From: Pelagibius marinus
GTDB lineage: Bacteria; Pseudomonadota; Alphaproteobacteria; Kiloniellales; Kiloniellaceae
Reading direction: 5' to 3'
Assembly: GCF_014925385.1 (NCBI RefSeq)
Contig: NZ_JACSDK010000001.1
Coordinates: 806,001 to 870,000 of the forward strand
Length of the DNA stretch: 64,000 nt
The translations under genes were made by a program, and so were the position numbers. The notes under the pieces were generated by a model. That model was given only the letters and a program-made list of their open reading frames with translations. It did no database searches and was not told the origin of the DNA. Position 1 is the first letter of the stretch. Each line of letters begins with the position of its first letter. This document shows positions 39,096 to 46,204 of this stretch, in pieces.

Positions 39096-39119
39096 AAGGC
39101 CCGCCTTTCGGCGGGCCTT
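39096..39119. terminator. Bidirectional hairpin between M32 and flotillin genes
   Basis: A perfect 10-bp stem AAGGCCCGCC / GGCGGGCCTT with loop TTTC lies between convergent genes. It is followed on the plus strand by CTTCTTCATT; the minus side has a shorter T-rich stretch (TTCACG). Confidence 0.75.
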
Positions 39120-39146
39120 CTTCATTGCGGGAGGCGGGAAGGGCGC

Positions 39147-40895
39147 TCAGGCCGTCCCCTCACCATCCGGGGTCGCCGGCGGCGTCGCGCTGGCGACCGG
39201 CGGCTTGCGCTTGCCGCCCTTCGCCTTGGGCGCGTCGCCGGCGTCCTCCGGCTGCGCCTGCCCGTTACCGATGCTCTGCGACAGGCGGTGCAGCATGGTG
39301 TTGGGGTTTTCCTTGGCGTTGAAGCCCAGGTCGGTCAGCAGCTCGTCCACCAGGGGTGCCTGCATGCGGTAGTTCAGCAGCGACTGCACGATGTTGTCGG
39401 GCAGGCTGCCGCCGCCGCCCAGGTTGCCGCCGGCCTGCGCGCCGTTGCCGCCGCCGTTGGTGCCGGCGATGTTCGGCATCAGGCCGGCGCCGCCGGCCAT
39501 GCCCTGGCCGAAGTCGATGACGCGGATGTCCTTGATCTTCTCGACCGCCTTCATTGAGGCCGCCATGACTTCCGGCATGACCTCGATCAGCGCCTTCTTC
39601 AGCTCCAGGGCGATGATGCGGTCGTCCAGCACGTTGCGCGCGGCGTTGATGGCCTCCTGGCCCTCGGCCTCCACCTGGTAGCGGGCGGCGTCGGCCTCGG
39701 CGGCGATCTTGGTCGCTTCCGAGTTGGCGCGCGCGGTGATCAGCGTCGCCTCGGCCTCGTCCTCGGAGGCGGCGCGCTCGGCCTCGGCGGCCACGGTCAC
39801 GCCGACCGCGTTCTTCTCCGCCTGTTCGCGGGCAGCGACGATGGCCACGGCCTTCTGGCGCTCGGCCTCGGCGACGCGGGCCACGGTCTTCACCTGTTCC
39901 TCCTCGCGCACGGCGGTGGCGCGGGCCTTGTTCGCCTCGGCGGCGGCCAGCGACTCCTCCTGCGACTTGGTGGCGACGGTGATGGCCTTGTCCTGGCGCG
40001 TCAGCTCGACGTCGCGGTCGGACTCGATCTGCTTGCGCTCGACGGCCAGCCGGGTCTGGATCGCGGCCTCCTCTTCCAGGCGCTTGGCCTCGGCTTCCTT
40101 CTGCGCCGTCTGGGCGCGGGTCTCGGCCGCGTAGTTGGCGACGTTGCGCTCGGTATTCAGGCGCGCGTAGTCCTTCTCCTGACTGATCTCATAGGCGCGC
40201 TGGTCGGCCTGCAGATTGCGCTGCTCGATGGCGATGCGCGTTTCCTGCTCGATCTCGTTGCGCTCCTTCTTCTTGTGCTGGGTGATCTCGGTCAGGCGCG
40301 TCAGGCCCTCGGCGTCGAAGGCGTTGTTGGGGTTGAAGAACTCGGACGACGTCTGGTCCAGGGTGGTCAGGGAGACCGACTCCAGCTCCAGGCCGTTCTG
40401 CTCCAGATCGCCGGAGACCGAGTTCTGGACCTTCTGCACGAAGTCGGTGCGCTTTTCATGCAGGTCGTTGAGGTTCATCTGGGCGGCGACGCCGCGCAGG
40501 GCATCGACGAACTTGGCCTCCACCAGGTCGCGCAGCTGCTCACCATCCAGGGTGCGCTCGCCCAGGGTCTGGGCGGCCAGCGCGATGGACTCGCGGTTGG
40601 GCTTCACGCGCACATAGAATTCGACGCCGATGTCGACGCGCATGCGGTCCAGGGTGATCATGGCCGCCTCGCGCTGGCGGTTCACCTCCAGGCGCAGGGT
40701 GCGCAGGTTGACCCAGGTGATGTCGTGCAGCACCGGCAGCTTAAGGGCGCCGCCGTCCTGGATGACGCGCTGTCCGCCCAGGCCGGTGCGTACGAAGGCC
40801 AGGTCCTTGGGTGCGCGGACGTAGAGCTTGGCGAAGACGATACCGATGACGATGATGACGACGGCAGCAAAGCCGCCCAGATAGATGCTTTCCAT
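39147..40895 (-). CDS. Flotillin family protein (YqiK-like)
   Basis: 582 residues. An N-terminal membrane hairpin (GGFAAVVIIVIGIVFAKLYV) leads to the SPFH domain (FVRTGLGGQRVIQDGGALKL in part, DIGVEFYVRVKPNRESI). The long flotillin coiled coil (residues 210-420) is rich in Ala-Glu repeats. The C-terminus holds a Gly/Asn-rich linker and a conserved end (NIVQSLLNYRMQAPLVDELL in part). Flotillins scaffold lipid microdomains. It is the third gene of an operon with a YqiJ-type protein and a PspA fusion. ATG 40895 follows GGGGAGAAG. Confidence 0.92.
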   Translation of the reverse strand: MESIYLGGFAAVVIIVIGIVFAKLYVRAPKDLAFVRTGLGGQRVIQDGGALKLPVLHDITWVNLRTLRLEVNRQREAAMITLDRMRVDIGVEFYVRVKPNRESIALAAQTLGERTLDGEQLRDLVEAKFVDALRGVAAQMNLNDLHEKRTDFVQKVQNSVSGDLEQNGLELESVSLTTLDQTSSEFFNPNNAFDAEGLTRLTEITQHKKKERNEIEQETRIAIEQRNLQADQRAYEISQEKDYARLNTERNVANYAAETRAQTAQKEAEAKRLEEEAAIQTRLAVERKQIESDRDVELTRQDKAITVATKSQEESLAAAEANKARATAVREEEQVKTVARVAEAERQKAVAIVAAREQAEKNAVGVTVAAEAERAASEDEAEATLITARANSEATKIAAEADAARYQVEAEGQEAINAARNVLDDRIIALELKKALIEVMPEVMAASMKAVEKIKDIRVIDFGQGMAGGAGLMPNIAGTNGGGNGAQAGGNLGGGGSLPDNIVQSLLNYRMQAPLVDELLTDLGFNAKENPNTMLHRLSQSIGNGQAQPEDAGDAPKAKGGKRKPPVASATPPATPDGEGTA

Positions 40896-40928
40896 CTCAC
40901 TTCTCCCCTTCCTTCATGAAACCGAATG

Positions 40929-41582
40929 TCAGTCTTTCAGGCTGTCCGGCGGCGCAATGACGTCGAAGAGCGATCTTCGGTGGCTCACCAGCAGCACCTG
41001 CTCGTCCTGTTGGAAGCGCTTGCCGCGCCGGGAGGCGCGCACGCGCACGAAATGCGTATTGCCGTGGGTGTCCGAGACCTTGGCTTTGCCCGGCGTGCGC
41101 CGGGTCACGGGCCCCAGGGTGATGACGGCGATGCGCCCGACCAGATCGTCGTTGCCGGTGGCGTAGGTTTCCTCGCGCGGCATGACGCGGGCGAGACCGC
41201 GGCTGGTCAGGCGCGTCGCCGGAATGGCCAGCGCCAGGGCCGCCGGAGCGGCCAGGACCGAAGGCAGCAGGAAGCCGAAGGTGCCGCGCATGGCCAGCTG
41301 CAGGCCGTAGCCGCCCAGGGTGAAGACCCCGAGGAAGGCCAGCAGCAGCACCAGGAAAGGCACGCGCCCGACGTTCAGCCAGCCCAGGGCCTCGCCCAGC
41401 AGCGAGCCTTCCGCCTCCGGCGCTTCGGTGTCGAAGTCCGGCAGGAAGTCGTCGATCAGGTCGGAGAGGCCGAGGCCCATGAGCAGGCTCAGCGTCTCCA
41501 CCCCGGCGATGGCCAGGGTCAGGACCATGGTCACCAGAAACGGGTCGTTCTGGTCGGCGAAGAAGAACTCGGCACCGTTCAT
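40929..41582 (-). CDS. YqiJ-type membrane protein with OB-fold C-terminus
   Basis: 217 residues from ATG 41582, which follows AAGGGAG at good spacing. Three membrane helices (FLVTMVLTLAIAGVETLSLL in part, VPFLVLLLAFLGVFTLGG, LLPSVLAAPAALALAIPA) precede a C-terminal beta barrel (DLVGRIAVITLGPVTRRTPG, HFVRVRASRRG). E. coli YqiJ is encoded next to the flotillin YqiK in the same way. The OB-fold plays the part that NfeD plays for slipins. It lies 33 bp upstream of the flotillin start, so the two are co-transcribed. Confidence 0.85.
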   Translation of the reverse strand: MNGAEFFFADQNDPFLVTMVLTLAIAGVETLSLLMGLGLSDLIDDFLPDFDTEAPEAEGSLLGEALGWLNVGRVPFLVLLLAFLGVFTLGGYGLQLAMRGTFGFLLPSVLAAPAALALAIPATRLTSRGLARVMPREETYATGNDDLVGRIAVITLGPVTRRTPGKAKVSDTHGNTHFVRVRASRRGKRFQQDEQVLLVSHRRSLFDVIAPPDSLKD

Positions 41583-41650
41583 GGCAAGCACTCCCTTGCG
41601 TTGCGGGTTGGTCCGTTGTGGTCAGGCCCGCCCAGTCGGGGGCGGCGGTT

Positions 41651-41678
41651 CCTCCCCCGGCGTGGCGGCCGGGGGAGG
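41651..41678. promoter_or_regulatory. Intercistronic hairpin between PspA-fusion and yqiJ-type genes
   Basis: CCTCCCCCGGC (41651-41661) pairs perfectly with GCCGGGGGAGG (41668-41678), an 11-bp stem with a 6-nt loop. It lies in the 111-bp gap inside the operon, with no T-run. It could protect the upstream message or reduce read-through. Confidence 0.5.
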
Positions 41679-41693
41679 GGCCGGTGGGCTTGG

Positions 41694-42866
41694 TCAGCCC
41701 TCGCCCCTGAGGCGCGCCTTGTGGCGGGCGAGGCGTTCCTGGATGGCGTTCTGGCGGTGCAGTTCAGCCAGGTCTTCCAGGTCGCGGTTGCTGATGTGGC
41801 TCTCCTCGCCTGGCAGGCCGGTGAACTTCTCGCCCAGGCGCTGGGCCGCGTCCATGGCGGCGGAGGCCTTTCCCTGCGCCTTGGTGCCGGCGCCACCGCC
41901 GCCGTCGCCGCCGGCCGGTGCGGCGGCCTTCAGGTCGCGCAGCCGGCTCTGCGCTTCGCGGCGGCTGGCCTGCAGGGCGGCCAGGGAATCGGTCAGCTTG
42001 GCGACCTCCTCGTCGGCCTCCGCCACGGTGCGCTCCAGGAGGGCGAGCTGGTTTTCGATGTCCAGCTGGCGGCCGACGCCGGCCTCGGCGAGGTCGTCCT
42101 TCTCCTCCTTCACGGCCAGGGCGATCTTCTCGCTCAGCGAGTCGTGCTCCTGCTGCAGCTCCGCCATGCGGCGTCGCGCGTTGTGCTTGGTGGCTTCATG
42201 TTTGCCGACCTCGCTGCGCACCTCCTTCACCGCGTCGTCGATGTCGCGGATCGCCTGTTCCATCATGGGAACGGAGGCGGCCTGCTCGGCCTGCTCGATG
42301 GCGTTGTGGGTCAGTCCGGCGACCAGGCGGGTGATACGGGTCAAAAGAGTTTCCGGCATGACTTGCTCCCTTCTTATGCTGTGACGGCTCAGGAGGTCTT
42401 CGGACAGTTCGGTCCGCATGATGAAGACCCAGTCCCCGTCGAGATGGCAGAGCTCTGCGCTGCCGACCAAGAACTCGCCCGCGGCATAGGCGGTGATCGT
42501 GCAAGGCACCACCACCCGCCCGGCCAGGGTGGAGAGGGACACGGCATCGACCGCCTTCATCGAAAAGAGGTGACGGTCGAAGGGCACCGGCCCCTCAGCG
42601 TCGAGATGCGGCGCGACTACCGCCTTCCGACAGAGACGGGCGATGTGCTTGAGGCACAGCACGGCCGTCTGGGCCGGCAGGTCGAAGCGATCTCGCAGGC
42701 GGCTGTAGTAGAGGCGGTGCAGGCGGACCTGGTCGGTCACCCCGGCATCGAAGACCTTCTGGCTCAGCCAGTTGGCCGCCTCGGCGTAGCGTTCCGCGTA
42801 ATCCCGCAGCTGCTTGGCCTGTTCGGCGGTCGGGTGCAGCTGCAAAATCGCTTCGGTAGAATGCAT
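41694..42866 (-). CDS. TnpB N-terminal half fused in frame to PspA/IM30 coiled coil
   Basis: 390 residues from ATG 42866, which follows GTGGAG six bases upstream. Residues ~6-85 match the N-terminal helical region of IS200/IS605 TnpB (LHPTAEQAKQLRDYAERY, then RLHRLYYSRLRDRF and LPAQTAVLCLKHIA). Residues ~93-157 match the beta region that precedes the TnpB nuclease (GPVPFDRHLFSMKAVDAVSL, then GDWVFIMRTEL). The RuvC domain with its DLG motif is absent. From Met170 (ATG 42359) a full PspA homologue begins (PETLLTRITRLVAGLTHNAI, long coiled coil). AAGGGAGCAAGTC gives that ATG its own ribosome binding site. No stop or frameshift separates the halves, and GC-rich third positions continue throughout. 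The PspA-YqiJ-flotillin order is known; the TnpB part is not something I know. The products may be 390 or 221 residues. Confidence 0.8.
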   Translation of the reverse strand: MHSTEAILQLHPTAEQAKQLRDYAERYAEAANWLSQKVFDAGVTDQVRLHRLYYSRLRDRFDLPAQTAVLCLKHIARLCRKAVVAPHLDAEGPVPFDRHLFSMKAVDAVSLSTLAGRVVVPCTITAYAAGEFLVGSAELCHLDGDWVFIMRTELSEDLLSRHSIRREQVMPETLLTRITRLVAGLTHNAIEQAEQAASVPMMEQAIRDIDDAVKEVRSEVGKHEATKHNARRRMAELQQEHDSLSEKIALAVKEEKDDLAEAGVGRQLDIENQLALLERTVAEADEEVAKLTDSLAALQASRREAQSRLRDLKAAAPAGGDGGGGAGTKAQGKASAAMDAAQRLGEKFTGLPGEESHISNRDLEDLAELHRQNAIQERLARHKARLRGEG

Positions 42867-42888
42867 CACTTACTCCACGCTTCATGGT

Positions 42889-42925
42889 TATATAAGGGCA
42901 TAATTTGTCCTTTCGTCAAGGGACA
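42889..42925 (-). promoter_or_regulatory. Promoter and dyad of the PspA-YqiJ-flotillin operon
   Basis: On the minus strand TTGACG (42919-42914) lies inside a dyad TGTCC-N10-GGACA (42906-42925). An AT-rich -10-like block TTATATAA lies 18-19 bp downstream, about 25 bp before the first ATG. A repressor or activator bound to the dyad would cover the -35. No sigma-54 (PspF-type) promoter is apparent. Confidence 0.45.
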
Positions 42926-43088
42926 GAATATGACCTTTGAAGGCGGCTGTCGTGTTTTTTGAGTTCTGATCCTCTAAAATCGGCGGAAATCAGGGGTTTT
43001 TAGGAGGAGCGGAAGCGGCGAAAAAGCGTCCCAGGATTGTTGATTCCTTCAGGACGATCGCGAAAAGGGCGTAATTTTCCCAATTCGA

Positions 43089-43190
43089 TCCTCTCCGCCC
43101 GGCTTCGGGCGGATCCTGGAAATAGCCAGCGGCGAGCCGCTGAACCCGAAGATATTCGAGGCCCGGCTGAAGGCCCGCTACCGGGCATAA
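43089..43190 (+). pseudogene. Remnant of the 3' end of a second M32 carboxypeptidase gene
   Basis: In one frame ending at TAA (43188-43190) the sequence reads GFGRILEIASGEPLNPKIFE then ARLKARYRA. The intact enzyme's end is GFEQILEKATGEPLNPKIFE then AHLKARYLP. Over the last 78 bases I count about 64 identities with 39068 and upstream. Most differences are synonymous or conservative, as expected of a diverged functional relative rather than a recent copy. Upstream of 43089 the similarity stops, so only about 34 codons remain and there is no start. Confidence 0.8.
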
Positions 43191-43308
43191 TCAATTGATT
43201 TAGACGGATTTTCCGGCGGCGTTTATGGATTCTCAACCCTGATTGAACCGGCGCCGGACTCTCCGCGACCCATGGGCAACCAACTCATAGGGGAAGTGGA
43301 GAGAGAAG

Positions 43309-44088
43309 ATGTTCAATCACCCTGTTTCCGGGGGCCTCAGGGCCTCCATTCTGGCCCTCGGCGTCGCCGGGGCCCTCAGCGGGTCCCTGGCCGGCGCCGC
43401 CCAGGCGGAGGAGCCGGGCCTGGTCGACCAGATGGCCTCCCAGCTCGCCGCGCGCAGCGACTCCTTCGCCGCCACCACGGCCGGCCTCAACGTGGTGCCG
43501 ATCAAGATGGCAGGGTCCTGCCCGCGCGCCTTCATGCTGCAGGTCAACCTCGGCGCCCAGTCGCCGGGCACCCTGTCCTACCAGATCGAAACCCTGGACG
43601 GCCGTACCTCGCAGGTCTTCAAGACCCGGGCCGGCGCCCGGGAGGACGGCCTGTTCGGCGCCCGCGTGGAGCACATGGTCGCCCTGGCGAAGCTCGAGGA
43701 CGGCGAAACCGACCCCTCGCTGGTGAAGTTCGACAACCCGACGCGTCCGGCGGCCGAAGCCGAGGCGGAGTCCGAGCCCGGCTTCTTCGAGCGCCTGTTC
43801 GGCGTCGAGCCGGCCGCCGACCCCTCCAAGGGTCTGCGGGAGCAGAGCTTCAGGGTCAAGATCGTGGCGCCCAACGAGATCGCCTCGACCTTCGATCAGG
43901 TCAGCGTGACTTGCGAGGACAAGGTGCTGCGTCATACCGCGGCGGCCGAGAGCCAGCGCGACGGCCGCGACTCGTCGGGCCGGGACCGGGACAGGCCGGG
44001 CCGGGATTCGTCGAGCGGCGGTTCGGGCAGCGGTTCGGGCGGTGCTTCGGGCGGCGGCACGGATGCTTCGGGCGGCACCATCGACTGA
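43309..44088 (+). CDS. Secreted hypothetical protein with a Cys-bounded beta domain
   Basis: 259 residues. The signal peptide is cut near GAAQA-EEPG. The mature domain runs from SCPRAFMLQVNLGAQSPGTL to the last strand STFDQVSVTCED, so a pair of cysteines brackets an immunoglobulin-like beta sandwich. A 40-residue disordered tail rich in Arg/Asp, then Ser/Gly, ends the protein. The same domain layout appears twice in the next gene. I recognise no named family. The ATG follows GGAGAGAAG, and a terminator follows the gene. Confidence 0.65.
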   Translation: MFNHPVSGGLRASILALGVAGALSGSLAGAAQAEEPGLVDQMASQLAARSDSFAATTAGLNVVPIKMAGSCPRAFMLQVNLGAQSPGTLSYQIETLDGRTSQVFKTRAGAREDGLFGARVEHMVALAKLEDGETDPSLVKFDNPTRPAAEAEAESEPGFFERLFGVEPAADPSKGLREQSFRVKIVAPNEIASTFDQVSVTCEDKVLRHTAAAESQRDGRDSSGRDRDRPGRDSSSGGSGSGSGGASGGGTDASGGTID

Positions 44089-44119
44089 CGAAAGCCCGCG
44101 CGACAGTGGAAGGGATGGG

Positions 44120-44150
44120 AAGGCCTGCCTAGCGGCGGGCCTTTTCCTCT
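44120..44150 (+). terminator. Rho-independent terminator after the secreted protein gene
   Basis: AAGGCCTGCC (44120-44129) pairs with GGCGGGCCTT (44134-44143), ten pairs including one T-G wobble, with loop TAGC. It is followed by TTCCTCTT. Confidence 0.8.
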
Positions 44151-44283
44151 TGGCGGTTGTGACAATCAGGGGACAAGGCCGACTCCCGGGGTTGCGTGTT
44201 GAACCGGGAATCCCTCCCGGGCGACCTACCGGACAGCACCAGTGGTTCCGTTACCCATTCGTCTTCACGAGAGGAGTAGGACC

Positions 44284-46074
44284 ATGTCACGCCGCATTTC
44301 CTTTGCCGCCATCTCGGCGGCCGTGCTTGCCGTCAGCCTGCCCGCTGCGCCGAGCCGGGCCGCGGACTTCTACGACGTCCGGGTGGACTCCGTGATCACC
44401 CAAAAAATCATCGTCCAGAGCAACGGCAGCAGCTATCACCGCATGGCGCCGTTGTCGAACCTCATCGCCAACCTTCGTGTCGAGCTGGACACCGGGGCTT
44501 CGGGCCGGATCAAGTGGTTCACCGCCTGGCTCGGGCTCGGCCGTGAAGGCCTGGCCGAGCAGTACTGGCCGGAGTGGCGCGAAGACGGCTATCACAAGTC
44601 CTTCGACCCCCGGCCCAAGTCCTGGTCGGGGACGGTGCCTGTTGCGGTCCCCGAATCCTCCCTTCAGCAGTTCGCCCTGGGGCAATGCAACTATCAGGCC
44701 CAGACGCTGCGGGATCAGGGCCTGTCGAATACGGCGATCTTTGCCCAGGACCGGCCCATCGAACTCGCCGTGGTCGCGCATCTCGATCATGAGATGACCG
44801 GCCCCAGCGGCAACCCGATCATTGAAGGCATCGGTGGCTGGCCAGCCTACAAGAAGATCAAGCTGGTCTGTCAGAAGTGGCCGGGCGCGGTAGGCCCCCA
44901 GGCCGGCGACTCCCTGGACAGCGTGCCGCCGGTGGTGGAGAAGGCGTCGCTGACCCTTCTGGAGCGCTCCGGCATCTCCGGTGTCTGCAAGGTCATCCTG
45001 TCGGGTGTCATCGAGACGTCGCTGCCCAACACCGAGGTCAGGTTCCGCTACAAGGACGACGACGGGCACCAGAGCGACGTGCACGAGGTGGTCACCGACC
45101 ACGCCGGCATCGCGATGTTCGATCACCACTACGACATTCCCAACAACCCGGAGGGCGGCGAGAGCGGCAGGATTCGCATCGTCGGCGTCAGCCATCCCTT
45201 CGAATCCAAGAAGCGGTCCTACGATATGGACTGCAGCGAGCCGGCGGCCACCGGCTTTCAGGCCCTCCTGCCGCCGACTCTGGACATCGACGTGGTGCCC
45301 CTGGAGAAGGTCATGGTCGGCCAGCAGCTCTGCGTCAGCAAGGTGCGGATCAACGGCAAGATCACCGGCCGCGGCCCCATGTCCGGCTATGCCGCCTTCG
45401 TCGGCGACCACAACTACATCTCGCCGCCGCAGGCCTACGAGGTGGATCAGGGCGATATCGTCCTCATCGGCGCCGACCGGGAGCTGGACTGGACGACGGA
45501 CCCGCAAAGCACCTTTGCGACGGGGCCGACGCCGGCGGGGCAGGCGAAGTCTCAGACCATCGACATCGGCTTCAACGTCACCGGTGAAAGCAACGCCATC
45601 GTCGCTTCCCTGCCCAAGAAGGGCTACGCCTTCACCTGCGTCTTCCCGACCGTGAACCCCGCCGTGGTGGGCGGCAACGGGGGCCTGGCCGTCCAGCCCC
45701 GCCCGCAGGACGGGGCCGCTCCCCAGGCCGCCCCCCAAGCCCCGGCGCAGCTTGCCCTGACGGCGCCCCTGCCGGACCTGAAGATCCAGCAGGCCAGGCC
45801 GGGCAAGAACGGGAACCGGCTGCGCGTGCGCGTGGTTAACGGCGGTGCGGGGACGGCCGGCGCCAGCAAGCTGATGGCGGTCTACCGGCGGGGCGGCAAG
45901 AACGTCGTCCGCACCGTCCCGGTGAAGGCCCTGAAGGCCGGCGCCAAGACCGTCGTGGTGGTCGATTTCGGCCTGCCCGTGGAGGATGCCGAGCGCATCA
46001 GCCTCACGGTCGACGCTCCCGACCAGGTCAAGGAGCTGAACGAGCAGAACAACAAGCTGCAGTTCAAAGGTTAA
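44284..46074 (+). CDS. Secreted protein with two Cys-bounded beta modules and a CARDB-like domain
   Basis: 596 residues from ATG 44284, preceded by AGAGGAGTAGGA. The signal peptide ends PSRAA. Residues ~20-215 form an N-terminal domain of unknown type. Two modules follow, each starting near a Cys (SGVCKVILSGVIETSLPNTE; QLCVSKVRINGKITGRGPM) and closing with another (SYDMDC; YAFTC). They resemble the domain of the upstream gene. A Pro/Ala/Gln linker leads to a C-terminal CARDB-like adhesion domain (LPDLKIQQARPGKNGNRLRV, ending EQNNKLQFKG). It is probably a cell-surface or periplasmic binding protein; partners are unknown. Confidence 0.65.
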   Translation: MSRRISFAAISAAVLAVSLPAAPSRAADFYDVRVDSVITQKIIVQSNGSSYHRMAPLSNLIANLRVELDTGASGRIKWFTAWLGLGREGLAEQYWPEWREDGYHKSFDPRPKSWSGTVPVAVPESSLQQFALGQCNYQAQTLRDQGLSNTAIFAQDRPIELAVVAHLDHEMTGPSGNPIIEGIGGWPAYKKIKLVCQKWPGAVGPQAGDSLDSVPPVVEKASLTLLERSGISGVCKVILSGVIETSLPNTEVRFRYKDDDGHQSDVHEVVTDHAGIAMFDHHYDIPNNPEGGESGRIRIVGVSHPFESKKRSYDMDCSEPAATGFQALLPPTLDIDVVPLEKVMVGQQLCVSKVRINGKITGRGPMSGYAAFVGDHNYISPPQAYEVDQGDIVLIGADRELDWTTDPQSTFATGPTPAGQAKSQTIDIGFNVTGESNAIVASLPKKGYAFTCVFPTVNPAVVGGNGGLAVQPRPQDGAAPQAAPQAPAQLALTAPLPDLKIQQARPGKNGNRLRVRVVNGGAGTAGASKLMAVYRRGGKNVVRTVPVKALKAGAKTVVVVDFGLPVEDAERISLTVDAPDQVKELNEQNNKLQFKG

Positions 46075-46124
46075 CGCTCCAGTCCAGACCCTGATCCCCG
46101 GGCCCATCACCCGGGGCCGGGAAA

Positions 46125-46153
46125 GGGGGTGCCGCGGGTTGCGGCACCCCCTT
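46125..46153 (+). terminator. Terminator after the CARDB-like protein gene
   Basis: GGGGGTGCCGC (46125-46135) pairs perfectly with GCGGCACCCCC (46141-46151), an 11-bp stem with loop GGGTT. A weak TTCG tail follows. Confidence 0.7.
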
Positions 46154-46204
46154 CGCCGTGTCTAGATTAGCCTTTCCGCGAAGGGAACCCATGGACCGCT
46201 GGCG

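Noticed and set aside
41694-42866. An active IS605-type transposon or guide-RNA nuclease
   Set aside because: The RuvC catalytic domain, zinc ribbon, TnpA gene and transposon ends are all missing; only the N-terminal half of TnpB is recognisable.
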